DNA of 64,000 nucleotides from positions 106,881 through 170,880 of the forward strand of contig NW_005179050.1 in assembly GCF_000350225.1 (NCBI RefSeq), given 5' to 3'. The stretch's first letter is position 1. Each line of letters starts with the position of its first letter. Of this stretch, positions 1 to 10,740 are shown piece after piece. A program made the position numbers and the translations under genes. The notes under the pieces were generated by a model. It had not been told where the DNA came from and ran no database searches. It saw only the letters and a program-made list of their open reading frames with translations. The DNA is from Chondrus crispus. Taxonomy: Eukaryota; Rhodophyta; Florideophyceae; Gigartinales; Gigartinaceae.

Positions 1-492
1 GAAAGATGTAAATGGCAGGTGGCATCGGAGAAGGGGAGGAGGCGGCAAATCAGAGGCAGAGTTTGTTGGTATGCAAGTCTGTTTCTGAACTATCGGCTGA
101 CGTGAGATATGGGCGCGCAAGCATAGTGAGAACGACTGTTTATATAGCCCATACACGGCGATGAACGAGACGGCGGGGTCGTGAGACGTTTTGAGTTGAA
201 GAAAACCTGAGAAATAAGTGATCTGAAGAACAAGATGATCTGAAGAACAAGATGAGAGGCTAAGTGTGTGATATGGACACAGGTTAATTTTACCAGGACT
301 GAATTCAGGACCAGGAACAAAAACCGGACGGGAGAGTATCTAGCGAAAGAGTCGTGTCGAAAATGCGACTTCGTGTCGAGATGTGGACATTATGCCTATC
401 TGGGAGGAGAATATTGAAGAACAAGGACATCAAAAGTAGCAAGCCGCCAGATAGGTAACAAGATGCAGACGAGCGGGGCAATACGAGAGTTA
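1..492. other. No gene recognised
   Basis: I see no convincing coding region here. Short open frames on the minus strand have no recognisable motif and no clear start context. The stretch lies downstream of the minus-strand gene ending at 493 and may hold its 3' untranslated region. Confidence 0.4.
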
Positions 493-894
493 CTACTGGG
501 CGGTGGTGCCAATCGGAGCCGGCGGGGCCGGCGGCGGAGGGGGAATAGAGGACGTGGTAGTGGATGTGTGGCCGGCACCGACAGCGTTCTTAGTCTTGTC
601 GACGGCGGTATGCGTGGCGTCCTGAGCCGTAGTGGCTACCTTTTGGGTTGCTTCCTTTGTGGCGTCTACGGCGGCGGAGGCCTTGTTGGAGACACCGAGC
701 TTGTCGTCGACTTTGTGGAGGGTGTCGGTAGTTTTGCTCACGCCAGTAGTGGCGGTGTCAGTGGTCTTGGTGGCGACATTGCCCGACGCATCCTTCGTGG
801 CAGACGCGCCGGTCTTTGCGGCATCACCGGCGGCGGCGGTGGTATCCTTTGCGGCGTCGGCGGTCTTCTTGACGGTGGATTGGAAGCAGCCCAT
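493..894 (-). CDS. LEA-like repeat protein with N-terminal Met-Gly-Cys
   Basis: A 133-residue protein. The frame stays open upstream to 1155, but I chose the ATG at 894 because it gives an N-terminus (MGCFQSTVKK) matching the neighbouring gene (MGCVNAKMQE), and the upstream part is Pro/Ser/His-rich leader-like translation. Residues about 8-110 are low-complexity and rich in Ala, Lys, Thr and Asp, with motifs such as TKDA, KDTT and VDKTKN in an approximately 11-residue rhythm, as in group-3 LEA proteins that form amphipathic helices on drying. The C-terminus holds a Pro run (PPPPPAPPAP). Gly2 followed by Cys3 is the usual layout for N-myristoylation plus palmitoylation, so membrane attachment is plausible. 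There is no transmembrane segment or signal peptide. Function is inferred from composition only. Confidence 0.6.
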   Translation of the reverse strand: MGCFQSTVKKTADAAKDTTAAAGDAAKTGASATKDASGNVATKTTDTATTGVSKTTDTLHKVDDKLGVSNKASAAVDATKEATQKVATTAQDATHTAVDKTKNAVGAGHTSTTTSSIPPPPPAPPAPIGTTAQ

Positions 895-1948
895 TGTGTG
901 CGAGGTTGAACGGCGGACGAAATGCGGCAGCGGAAGATGGTTAGGAAGAGAGGGGGTGGAGGAGGAGAGCGGGACAGGAGGCTGAGAGAGTGTGTAGGGA
1001 ACAGATGGGCAGCGGGGGGGCGGGGGAAGGGAGGGGGGACGATTTGCTGAGTGTGGGAGGGGACGGGAGTGGAAGGAGAGAAAGAGGTCGGCGGGGTAAT
1101 TGTAGGACGGAGCCCTAAGTGCGGGACATGGGTTTCGTTTGGGTGGGGGTGGCACATTATTATTTTAGAGTAACGGTCTAGTTTGGGACATGATTGGGCA
1201 GCAAAGGCGATGTGGGTGTGAAGCAGCGCCCGGGGGATAAGGCAGTGACGTGGACGTCGTCCCTGTCCGCGCCACTGTCCACGTCCAATCTCTTTCGTTC
1301 CACCGCGGAAAACACTATTTTTAGGCCCTCACAAGCGGTACCGAATACACGTGGACAATCGCCAGCCCTCTTCCGTCTCAGTTCCACCGCTACGCATCAT
1401 AACAACCGGGCACGGTTGTTATGATGCATAGCTTTACCTAACTTATCTGCCCAACCACATCACTGACAACAGTCAAAACGCTGGCACCCGCAGCCAATCA
1501 CGAGCCTGCTGTCCGGCCCTGCCTGACCTGGTTTATTCTGGTTTCGACGCTTGCGCACCTAATCAACCCCTCACACGTCGCTCGCCGCCCTTGTTGCCGA
1601 CTACAAGTATCTGTTGCTGACAACAGTTGGCACCAACTCGCGACGTTTGGAACTGCATCACATTTCTGCCCTACTGCGACCGGCCACCTGGCGCAGCCGG
1701 ATTAATTGTGGGTAGCATCACCCAAACATTTTCCTCATCCACAACTACGGTAATTGACAAGCCATCGCTTGATCCTCATTTACTCTTCTCACTGATCGAT
1801 CGTACCGTAAACAGGACCTTCCGAAACAGGCGCCCTTTCCCTTCACAACCCCTGCCTGCATTCCCAAACATTGCTTCTCGCTAGTCGTTTCACGCCACAA
1901 ACGGATCGCTAGCCACACCGTAGGGCCCACCATTTCAGACTGAAATTT
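895..1948. other. Intergenic stretch between two LEA-like genes
   Basis: No gene is recognised. It holds a purine-rich (minus-strand pyrimidine-rich) leader-like segment upstream of the gene at 493-894 and a 19-bp fold-back hairpin at 1389-1432. Part may be the 3' region, or a further exon, of the gene at 1949-2329, whose last codons overlap a splice-donor-like sequence. Confidence 0.4.
1389..1432. repeat. Fold-back hairpin, 19-bp stem
   Basis: The arm at 1389-1407 pairs with 1414-1432 over 19 bp with one mismatch, around the 6-nt loop GGGCAC. It is one of several short hairpins with 4-6 nt loops in this window (24435-24490, 30293-30340, 30568-30600). Confidence 0.8.
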
Positions 1949-2329
1949 TCAGTTGCCACTCACCTTGACCTCGTTCACGTCTGCCTCCTCAGCCATGCTC
2001 TCAACGGCTTCCTTCTTCTCCTCAACCTTGCTCTCGGCGGCTTCCTTCTGCTCCTCAACCTTGCTCTCAGCGGCTTCCTTCGTCTCCGCAACCTTTTCCG
2101 TAACCTTGTCCTTGCTCTCCGCGACACCCGCCGCACCCTCCTCGCCCTTGCCAATCACCTGTTTCACGCCGTCAACCCCCTTCTCCGCCACCTTCTTCGT
2201 CGTATCCGCGACTGCCGCGGCCCCATCCTTGCCGGCCTCGACCGCCTTCTCCCCTACATCCTTCACCTTCCCCCCCACCTTCCCGGCCGCTTCCTTCCCT
2301 TCCTGCATCTTGGCGTTAACACAACCCAT
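1949..2329 (-). CDS. LEA-like repeat protein with Met-Gly-Cys N-terminus, possibly spliced
   Basis: A 126-residue frame starting MGCVNAKMQEGK. The body is Lys/Glu/Ala/Val-rich with a clear 11-residue repeat: three near-copies of ESKVEEQKEAA occupy about residues 85-112, preceded by units such as KVGGKVKDVGEKAV. This is typical of group-3 LEA or perilipin-like amphipathic helices. As in the neighbour, Gly2-Cys3 predicts dual acylation and membrane association. The frame ends VKVSGN-stop, but the codons for KVS read AAG|GTGAGT, a consensus 5' splice site (donor at 1963). The true protein may therefore splice at this Lys and continue below 1963. I could not identify the acceptor. The gene probably arose by tandem duplication with 493-894. 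Confidence 0.65.
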   Translation of the reverse strand: MGCVNAKMQEGKEAAGKVGGKVKDVGEKAVEAGKDGAAAVADTTKKVAEKGVDGVKQVIGKGEEGAAGVAESKDKVTEKVAETKEAAESKVEEQKEAAESKVEEKKEAVESMAEEADVNEVKVSGN

Positions 2330-3960
2330 TTTCTTTTTTTCTCTTCTTGCGTTAATCCTTTCCTTTCTTAGATTTATCCTTTCTCACTGCAAATTCCGCA
2401 TCCCGCACATCTCCTCCGCGCCTTATGAACACTCCCTCCCACCCGCATTTTTCCCATCACTTCCCACCCAACCCCACCCCACCCGTACCTCTCGGCCCAG
2501 TCTCGTCTTCTACACTCTGCCCCCAACTGTCATCACGCATCCACCCCAACGTACATACCCTATTCCCGTTCCCGTTCTCAAGTCCGCTCCGAATGTCGTC
2601 TCACATCTCCGTTACTCAATCATCTCTACGTGCCCACACCAAATATGGGCCTCGTCAACAATTCTATAATTTTATGCCTTGGCCCCGCTCGTTGTATCCA
2701 TTTTCCCGCTTTTCGCCACCGTACTAATATCGCCTCCTCATACATTATCTGCTTCTCACCCTCCTACTCACGGTCCCTTGCTGTTAACTGAAGGGCCTGA
2801 CCACGCTTTTTCCGGGCATTGACATGATGACAGGCCCTTTGTAAGCACGTTTTCGTTTTGAGCAACTTTCAGCTGATGTGTCAACACATGGCCCCTTCTC
2901 ATCATTGCCACAATACCAACCTCGCGCGCTGCATACTGTACTGTACATGTGGCTACAGTAGCTAGAACACTGTAGTTCACGTGCTGGGAGCAACCTAAAT
3001 ATCTTTGATTCAGTTTTTAACGTTGGGCTGCATCTCGCAAGAAGAAATTTCAAACCCAGTACATTCCCGCGGCCTGTTGTTGCAACTATTTACATAATTA
3101 GGTGCACGCAATGGAGGCATCTCCCCAACGGCAGGCCCGTTCCAGATGTGAATTCCACTTTGAACCACGCACCATACGGTACGGTTGCTTTTTGAGCGAG
3201 ACCCAACCGTTCAGTACAGTGTACCCAAGAGTACTGCATCGCGAGATATACTCTCTGCAGCATCAGCTAGGTATGTGCCCACCGTCTGATGTCGCTGTCA
3301 ACAGCGCGCGTTCGCTACATGGGATGCTCTTCAGTTACTTGGTTTTAATGCATACATTCGCACAGAAACACATTTGACGACCGCCGAGGTGACTCCTCGT
3401 CTCTTCAACCCGTTGAAGTATACTGCATTGTATATTTCTTCTGTGGCATAGAAAAAATTGCAATGCCAATCGGCATCTCTCTCCCTGGCTTTGTTTGTCT
3501 CATTGCACGTCGCGTGTGATTCAGGATAAGTTTCCCCTCTCGACAGTATCACTTTATGCGAAACTACAGAATTCTTTCCCAAAGCAGGCACAAACAGAAC
3601 TGGTTGCCGCAGTGGACTTCTGTTTCTGTGCATACAGTGAGCCTATCACCCGTCAAGAACATTCAACCTTCCAGGCTGTAGTTCGAGGGTCGCACCCGTT
3701 CATCGGCGCTCGGAATGGGCCATCGTTGCGAAATGGTACTGTACCGTAGACAAGAAGCAATGAACTCGAAGCGATCTGAGGTGTCAGAGCCCGTCCCAAC
3801 ACAGCGTATCGCATTTCTTTTGTGATGTGAGTTTTTGTAAAATCAAGCCTCGATGAAGTCAACGTGGACGTTGCGAACTGCATATTGTAAGGTACTCATA
3901 CCGCGCAGTTATATCATCTCAGTACAGGTCAAACTCTCTATTGAATATGTCTAGTGTCTC
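2330..3960. other. Intergenic; no gene recognised
   Basis: This stretch contains the pyrimidine-rich upstream region of the gene at 1949-2329 and then sequence without recognisable coding signal. A small Cys-rich minus-strand frame (2784-3053) has no family match that I can see, so I do not call it a gene. Confidence 0.4.
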
Positions 3961-3985
3961 CTAGTGTCTAGTGTCCCAGCGATTT

Positions 3986-4021
3986 GGATTAATTAATCCG
4001 CGGTTTTGGATTAATTAATCC
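3986..4021. repeat. Duplicated 14-bp palindrome at the piggyBac left end
   Basis: Two copies of GGATTAATTAATCC lie at 3986-3999 and 4008-4021, separated by 8 bp. A third copy sits at the right end (6411-6424). Each contains two overlapping TTAA sites. They may be transposase-binding sites or products of TTAA targeting. Confidence 0.8.
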
Positions 4022-4100
4022 ATATGGAACAGTTGGTGGAGGGATACTGGCAAGTACTAAAAGCCCCGGCTTTTCATAGGAAAGGTCCCTTTATGTTGCT

Positions 4101-6398
4101 TTACGACTCGAAGGAGTGCGTAGAACGTACGTGGGATGTGAAGCATATCCTTCCCTTGGACGAGTCGCATATGAAGACCTCTTTTGAGCTCTCTTTACGG
4201 CACTGCGAGCACACTCGCGTCGTCTTCTTGCCGCACACAACACAATCCTTCTGCGCCCGCGCCGACGTCTCCGTGCCGTTGCGTGTCTTCTTCCTCTTCT
4301 TCGTCGGCGTTGCGTGCGGGCCGAGGCCTGACGTCAGGGTCAACACAGCCGCGCCTTCAGCCGCTGACGTGCGAGCGCGTAGCCCGACAGAGTCGTAGTT
4401 GTTGTCCACCAGCTCCAGCGCCAGCTGTTCATAGAATTCGTTCTGTAGCATAGTTTGCAGCGGCCCCCTCGAGCCTGTGTGCAGCAGCCATGCGTCGACG
4501 ATAACCATATCCAGAAGAGAAAAGCCTACCCTCATAGACCAGTCTTGCGTCATGTATGTTCGCTCCAGCCTTAGGTCGTCCTGTCGACAGCGTTTGTGCT
4601 GATCAATGCGCGCACAGGCGGAATAGTAGATCTCAGCGCACTGCGGCTGCTCAACCGTGAGCGCAACCTGTGCTGGGCCGGTCTCAGACTGGCGCCAGCG
4701 AGTGCGCTCGTACGGGGTGCCTGCAGCAGCGCTGGACGCGGACGAGATAAAGTACCGCCGCTCGCGGTCGACCCAGACCAAGGCCATCTCCGCCACGTCA
4801 CCGTTTTCGTCCTCATGTGCGAACGACAGCCAGCGCCCCCTGTTTGCTACTGGCTTCGCCTTCAGCAGGCGCATGGGGAATTTCCTCGTCGCCGTCTTGA
4901 CCACGCCGATGAAGCGCAGGCCTCGCGACCGTAGATGAGCTGTCGCCTCGTAGCTCGCAAAGTACGAATCAGCACAAACGATGCGTGTTCCGGCACCAAG
5001 CCAGGGGTGCAGCAGTCTGTCCAGCACAACAGTGCCGTGACCCAGCCCCTCCTCTCGTTCACTGTGACGCTCCTCCTCGTGCTCGGCCGTCGTCACCAAC
5101 TGCAACTGCATCATCACGCCACTCCTTCCGCACGCAGAGTTCTGGATCTCGCAACCGTTCTCCGGCTTGCGGTCTATCGCCACGTACTGCGGGAGTCCGT
5201 GCTCAATCCAGTGCCCGCCCTGCCCATACCACCGGCTCATGCTCTCGTCAACGCAGATGAGGTCGGACGGCACGAAATTTGCGGCTCGATAGTGGTTGAT
5301 GGCATCAACAAAATCGTCCACGAGTCTCCAGCGGTGCTTCTCCGATAGCTCATCCGCTGCGCGCTCACCCTGCTGGCTGAACACCAGGGAGGACCAGATG
5401 TCCTCAAACCTGTTGCGGGGCATGCCAGTCTTGGTGCCAAAGCATGGAGCGGAGAGCAAGCGGTTCCTCGCATTGACAGCCCACAGCTCCCTCCGCTTCC
5501 CAAAGTGATATCTTGTTCCCAAGATAAGGATGCCCAAGAACTTGAGCAGCTCCCCTGTGCTTACTCCTCGTTTTCCCTTGTCTTGTAGCACCTCCGACGT
5601 CTACTGCACCATCTTGATCAAATGGCCGTGAGGTAATGCGGCCATAAAGTAGTCGAGTGGGCGTCTCGTTGCCGAGGTTCCGGAGTCACCCCCTTCGACT
5701 ATGGATTGCCCTCCAATACCCCGCATCTCCCACATTCAACGCGGCACCGCCCCCCCAACCGGCTCCAAGACTTCCCGCTGGCTCCACACTACTCCATGCG
5801 CGTCGCAGGTGGTCTGGATTTGCAGTGGAGGCTCTGGAGTGGGTGGTTCGTCTCGCTCAGGGCTACTGTAAGCACCATCGCCCGTCTGCCCGGCGTTTCG
5901 TCCGTGCTCAGCTTTACGGGGTGCAGGGGTCGCTGGGTTGCTCTGTTGCTGCTGCTGCGGCGCGGGAGTGACCAGGGGAGGATCCCCGAGCGTGACGCTG
6001 CGCACACTGATGCGCCTGTCCCGCTGACCTGCCAGAGAATCCCACCTCACGGTGAGAAAGATGCTCACCCTCCCTTTTCCGGCCTCCGTTTCCACCCTCA
6101 GCACCCCCCCTAACACCAGTGTTTCCTTGTAAAGCGACCCGTCAAAGCACTTAGACTCCGCTTCTCCCAAGGCAAGGTGCGCCCTGGCGTGTACACGCGC
6201 CGCAATCTGCTGTTTCGCCAGAGACGACATGGTCGAGCGCAGCGTGACCTTGAGCTTGGCGTGGTGGTCCTCCTTGCCGGTGGGGGCTATGATAGTTCGA
6301 TGTAAAAGGCGCCCTTCGCCTCCAAGCGAATAAAAAGGGCGCTGAATCGATTCCCGGTGTCCATTGGTTGTCAAATCGAGCGGTTTACCGTCCAGCAT
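4101..6398 (-). pseudogene. piggyBac transposase with two in-frame stops
   Basis: One reading frame runs from an ATG at 6398 to a stop at 4101 (766 codons), broken only by TGA at 5736-5738 and TAG at 5601-5603. The N-terminal 220 residues include a Gln run and have no clear domain. The segment between the two stops and beyond fits the piggyBac family start (Tyr-Phe...Leu-Pro...TGELLKFLGILILG). After the second stop come the DDE_Tnp_1_7 signatures: VDESM (first Asp), CADSYFAS (second Asp) and DMVIVDAWLL (third Asp). A C-terminal Cys/His cluster (CVVCGKKTTRVCSQC, then further Cys and His) resembles the family's RING/PHD-like DNA-binding finger. The absence of frameshifts over 2.3 kb points to recent inactivation. 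It sits inside inverted repeats with no accessory gene. Confidence 0.85.
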
Positions 6399-6476
6399 GT
6401 GCTGGAAAAAGGATTAATTAATCCTCATGGGACACTAGACACTAGAGACGACAAGTGACCTCACATGAGGTCACTT

Positions 6477-6850
6477 TGTTGGATGCGCCTAAATTCACAT
6501 GTATTTTAATCCAACCAAACTGTAATTTTAGGGTTGCTGCCGGCGGTCGCCGGGAGATTACCGAGCGGTGGCCGAGGGAATAAACACCGGGGGACTCGCG
6601 CGACGAAGAAGGGATCCCCGGGGGTAACAACTTGAGTACCGGAACACTTCGCCGGCTGCCCACTTCTCGTTCCCTCACGCGAGGACCACTGCCCCTCTCG
6701 ACCGCCTCGCTCGCTCCCGCTGCTACCGCACCGTCGCCGTCCTGCACCGAGCCTCTTCGTCCCCTGGCGCTCGGCTCCCTCCGCCACCGCGCCGCTGAGG
6801 CAAGGCTACCAAACTAACCTCTCCTGTCCTTCCAACCCGTGTCTGCCACA
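6477..6850 (+). repeat. Copia 5' LTR
   Basis: A 374-bp LTR starting TGTTGGATG and ending CTGCCACA. It matches 26780-27155 almost throughout, including a long shared block around GGGTTGCTGCCGGCGGTCGC. Confidence 0.9.
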
Positions 6851-8078
6851 GTTAAGGGCCCAGGAGATAAGCCGAGAAAGGAGAGATCCTCTCTTTCGGA
6901 TCCTCCTTACTTTTCGCCAGACGGCAATATGCAGGATTGGCGACGCAAGATTGGTCGATGGGTCGATGTTTTCAAAGCCGCCCATGACAATGGATCTGAT
7001 CGCCACTTTCAAACAATCTTTAAGATCCTCGGACGCACTCTGTATGTGCGCAGTCTTCCACCTGATAAACATGCCATGGTGGATGAAGCGCAAGCTAAGC
7101 GAGCCATTAATTACCTCCAAGTGGACGACCCGGTGTAAAGTCCTGTCGTCGGAGTCGTAATGAAGATCTCCGGGTCTTGTGTCACGCTTCCGAGGGTTGG
7201 CGGCAACTCACTTGCTGCATACCATCTCTTCCTCCTCCTCTCAGATCGGAGAGGTACTCGCGGTCACCCTCCTCAACAGCGCTAACTTAGATGAGGGGAC
7301 CCTTGTGAATGCCACCTCTGCCCTCATAACGCATGCAGAGGCGAGATTAGAGAAAAAAGAAGACGATGATACTGCCCAAGTTTCCAAGAAAGATCTTGAC
7401 AAGCTGTTACACGTCGTCGATAAGCTCTCCGATTTGGAAAAGGACAGAAACGTACCAAAAGATACCGAAGAACGGCAAAAGTACATGGAAACTTTCAGAT
7501 CAAAGTGCATTGACTCTATCAAACAGCTCGTTTCAGCTGCAGAAGGCCTTAAGCACCCCACCGGCGCTGGCAATCAACCCACGCCCGTGGCCAGTACCTT
7601 CATCTCGGATCAGGGTCTCATTACTCTTAATTTGGATGACGCTATGCAGGTTTTACGTACACTCACGCAACCCGCAAACTCCAATATTGGAGGCAAGTAT
7701 TCAGCTAGAGAGATCAACGCCATGGTTGATCGTAAGGTTAACACTCTTTTGGCATCTTACAATCTACCAGGTGCCAAAAATCAGATGGATTCGGCTGCTA
7801 ACTCTTCCCAGAACCTCAACAAGAGACATCAGTCGAGAACACTTGGAAAAAGGAAAGATCGCAATCCCCGTGACCAAGAGGCGGAAAAGTGCTTTGATTG
7901 TGGAAGTCCAGGTCATTTGCGGGGCGAAGATGTGTGTCCTAAACCAAGCTATCTCACTACACTTCGAAAGAAACACCGTGAAAACGATCGAGCTGGCGGA
8001 CCTTCATCAAAGACTAATAATTCCCAAGGAAAGTTTTTTCGCAAGCGCTCCGGTCCCAGGTCAGGCAGTCAAGCCTAG
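6839..8078 (+). pseudogene. Copia gag (capsid and zinc knuckle), frameshifted
   Basis: The first frame runs from the LTR edge to a stop at 7136-7138. The protein then continues in another frame from about 7164 to 8078, so a frame break lies between 7138 and 7164. The second part (299 residues) is Lys/Asp-rich and helical, and ends with a CCHC-type zinc knuckle (CFDCGSPGHLRGEDVC) followed by a basic Arg/Ser/Gly tail, as expected for nucleocapsid. The pol frame overlaps the end in the -1 frame. This is a Ty1/copia Gag by position and by the knuckle. The capsid region is too diverged to recognise alone. Confidence 0.7.
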
Positions 8079-9483
8079 TGGCCGCGCCTGGAGCAAGCTC
8101 TGATGTTATGATCGTGCAAAGGGATCCCAATCCCATCGTTGATCCTGGTTGTCCGTGTAGCGTGGGCGGAATCATATCCGCAACTGCACACTGCAATTCT
8201 TTGGGCATACCGTTCAAGATCCGTGAGCTCGACTGCGAGCCCTTCATTCATGGATACGGAAAGTAGTGCAGTGAAGCACAACCTGTCGTGGGAATTTGGG
8301 ATCTACCTATTGCCGATATGACGGGCCTTCAGGTCCAAATTCCTTTCTACATGACCAAAGGAGATGGCTTCTTGCTCCGTGCCAATGAAATATGCCATCA
8401 ATCGTACCTCTTGGGTCCGGAAAATCTCCTTGTGGTTCCGAAGGGCACAAGAGGTATCTCTCAACATCAACTTAGTTTTGAGACGTACTCCGACCCCACG
8501 TCTAGGCATGATTCTGGTGCTGTCCGTACATACCTGATGGTTGTGCCGTCCAAGCTCTGTGCTTTTAAGACATTCTTCTCCAGCCAGAAAGCATTGGTAG
8601 CGTTCCAAAGGCGCGAGGGTGACTACAGCCGCAAGTTCAACAACGGAAAGATTGCTCGCCGATTCGCAAACAAGCTTCACTCGTACACCCATCTCCATGT
8701 TGACGATATGATCACGCTGTGTCAACGTGGGAGTGTCCTCACTGAAGTATTGCGTCAAGCCCTCCGCTCCACCTTCGTTAAATGTACATCATGCAAGTCG
8801 ACTGGAAGACCTTTGCAATCGAAAAAGATTTCTATGAACAAAGTCCTCTCCACGGTCAATAGGCATGTCCAAGTCGACTTCTTCTTCATCATGGAGTTGA
8901 CAGCACATCCCATCATTCATATAGTTGACACTCAAACCGCCTTCTCAGTAGCAGTGATAGTTCCATCCCGAGAGATGGGTATCTCTTCAAAGGCGTTGGA
9001 GTTGAATTGGATCAACATACACGGAGCACCCGGAACAGTCTCTGGAGACATGAAGTTCTTCAATCGTATCTTTGCCCAAGCCTTGAGCAATTTCGGCATA
9101 AAGTTCGAAGCGCTACCTGCTCGTCGGCATAACAAGCTCGTTGTGGTGGAACGCAAAAACGCTGTTGTCCGCCTCCTTGCCCAAAGAATTCTCAAGGACG
9201 TGCAGCACTTTGAAAGGGAGCGAAATTCCACCTTTGAGGAAGCTGAAATTGTATCCCGGGCCACGTATATGAGCAATATACTGTACGGTTCCAAAAAGAT
9301 GAGCAGCTTCGAGATGGCGAGGGGATATACCGCTTCCAACTCTGGACTCCCACAAACTCCTTTATCCCACCTTATCACGACGGCTCATCAAGAACAGCAA
9401 GCAAGACGTGCAATCAAGTCTCTTGACAAAGGCAGACGGCCAATCACGGTCAGACCGCGGAAACTTTCAAGGGGAGACCGTGT
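8078..9483 (+). pseudogene. Copia pol, 5' part: protease and integrase
   Basis: The open frame is broken by one in-frame TAG at 8264-8266. Near the start is VDPGCPCSVGG, in the position of the aspartic protease motif (normally Asp-Ser/Thr-Gly; here Asp-Pro-Gly). The integrase follows: an HHCC zinc-binding site (LHSYTHLHVDD then KCTSCKSTG), then a catalytic core with candidate Asp in HVQVDFF, Asp in VSGDMKFF and Glu in VVVERKNAV. The frame runs straight into the gypsy-1 LTR. Joining the sequence at the CGTGT target duplication continues in frame at 21696 (Asp-Arg-Val then Tyr-Tyr-Phe). The protease change may itself be inactivating. Confidence 0.8.
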
Positions 9484-10094
9484 TGTAGTATAATCACCCC
9501 TAACGACGAGGGGGTGAGTACTGACAGTTCGGAAAGACCTCGATCGGCGGGAAGATAGAAACACGGCCCACCCACGGTACCGAGCACGGGCTCGAGGTAG
9601 CGGTGGTAGAGCGGGATCGGGGAGGACGCGCGCATGCGCGAGCGGTTCTACGCCTCGACGCCCCGGAGCGGTACTGGGTGACGATCCAGTACCGACGGGC
9701 GGAGGCGGAGCCGGCTCGTGGGCGTGCTACGCGCGTCCTCAACCCGCGCGCGGTGCGACTCCTAGGTAAAACGGACGGAAGGACCTAAAAGTAAGCGGGC
9801 GGACCAAGGTGGAGGATCCTTGACAAGTCCGTGCTTGTCGTCCTCCACCGCCGGCGGTTTGCTCATATTTAATCTACAGAGTAACCTATCATAGCATTAC
9901 AGTTGTGCCGGTCGGCCTGCACTGTAGCGCTGTCAGCCGTCGAGGCTGGCAGCACACGTGTCGTACACGTGTGTGCGCGAGCCCCCGTACACGTGGGTTA
10001 CACGTGTGCGCGCGCGCACCGAAGTACTGTAGAGCTCGGGCTCTACAGTTACAAATCTAATCTAAATCTAATACGAGGAGGGGGATATGCTACA
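9484..10094 (-). repeat. Gypsy-1 3' LTR
   Basis: A 611-bp LTR with TGTA...TACA ends, matching 21083-21695. It contains the CACGTG cluster, a TATA-like box and several hairpins, including a 10-bp stem at 10026-10049 around the loop TCGG. Confidence 0.92.
9866..10007 (-). promoter_or_regulatory. LTR U3 promoter region: CACGTG cluster and TATA-like box
   Basis: Four CACGTG palindromes (9955, 9966, 9990 and 10001) fall within 52 bp. A TATA-like sequence (TTAAATAT on the minus strand, about 9866-9873) lies about 80 bp downstream in the element's sense. CACGTG is the G-box/E-box core bound by bZIP and bHLH factors. The same arrangement recurs in the 5' LTR, in the gypsy-2 LTRs (near 48388-48423) and in the solo LTR (near 62063-62080), which argues for a functional promoter module. 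Confidence 0.5.
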
Positions 10095-10740
10095 TGGCCC
10101 CCCTCTCACGTGTGGACGTCCGCGTACACAGGTTTTGTAGAACTGTCCGTCATTTCCTCGCAGCCGAGCGACAGCCATCCTTACCGCCCTCGTGATCCCC
10201 TGTCCGTCCGTGTTCGGTGCCTTCTGCTTTCCGTTTTTCGTGAGCTGAGGTCGTAGCTCCCGCCGCAGTACTTCAACATTCACGGCCCATCGCCCTTGCC
10301 TCAGCGTATTGCTCGCCCTGCCTTCCCGGTCCTTTCTTTTCACGACTCCTGTTCGCGTCCCTTTTCGCGTCGCCCTCGCGATCACGTCCTTCCCGTCCCA
10401 CACGTCTACCCCAAGCACCGGGCCCTCGACCGTGTTGCTCTTGCGCGGTGGCGAGAGAGGCGGCGTGCAGGGCCTATTCGTGAGTGGTCAACCCGCCTCC
10501 CGAGCTCCTTCCCTTTGATCCTTATCACGGGGCCACGGCATGCGCTGTCGAATGTAGCGCGGCGGCGGTGGAGTGTATTATGATCTTCCAGGCGCCTTCC
10601 CTCCTCGCCATCGCACACGGTGGGGGCTTCAGGTCATCGCACCTTCCCTGTGCTTCGTCGCACGCCCTTCATCAGCGTGCAGGGATGTGCATCTGTAGGG
10701 AGCGCACTGGCGTAGTCGTCTCTCTTATCCTTAGCCCATC

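Larger units (their letters stand above)
3961..6445 (-). mobile_element. piggyBac-superfamily DNA transposon, decayed
   Basis: The element is bounded by an 18-bp perfect inverted repeat, CTAGTGTCTAGTGTCCCA at 3961-3978 and its complement at 6428-6445. Just inside each end is the 14-bp palindrome GGATTAATTAATCC: two copies on the left (3986-3999, 4008-4021) and one on the right (6411-6424). Between them lies one minus-strand transposase frame (4101-6398). piggyBac elements normally target TTAA. No TTAA duplication abuts the 18-bp repeats, and TTAA occurs only inside the palindromes. The true ends could therefore be within the palindromes, with the outer repeats being subterminal or flanking sequence. 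Confidence 0.75.

Noticed and set aside
2784..3053. An 89-residue Cys-rich frame on the minus strand
   Set aside because: Cysteine spacing matches no family I know, the start is ordinary, and no signal peptide is clear. It is probably chance.
9598..9620. GTGGTAGAGCGGG in the LTRs, like a tRNA A box
   Set aside because: No B box or cloverleaf follows. Conservation is as expected for related LTRs.
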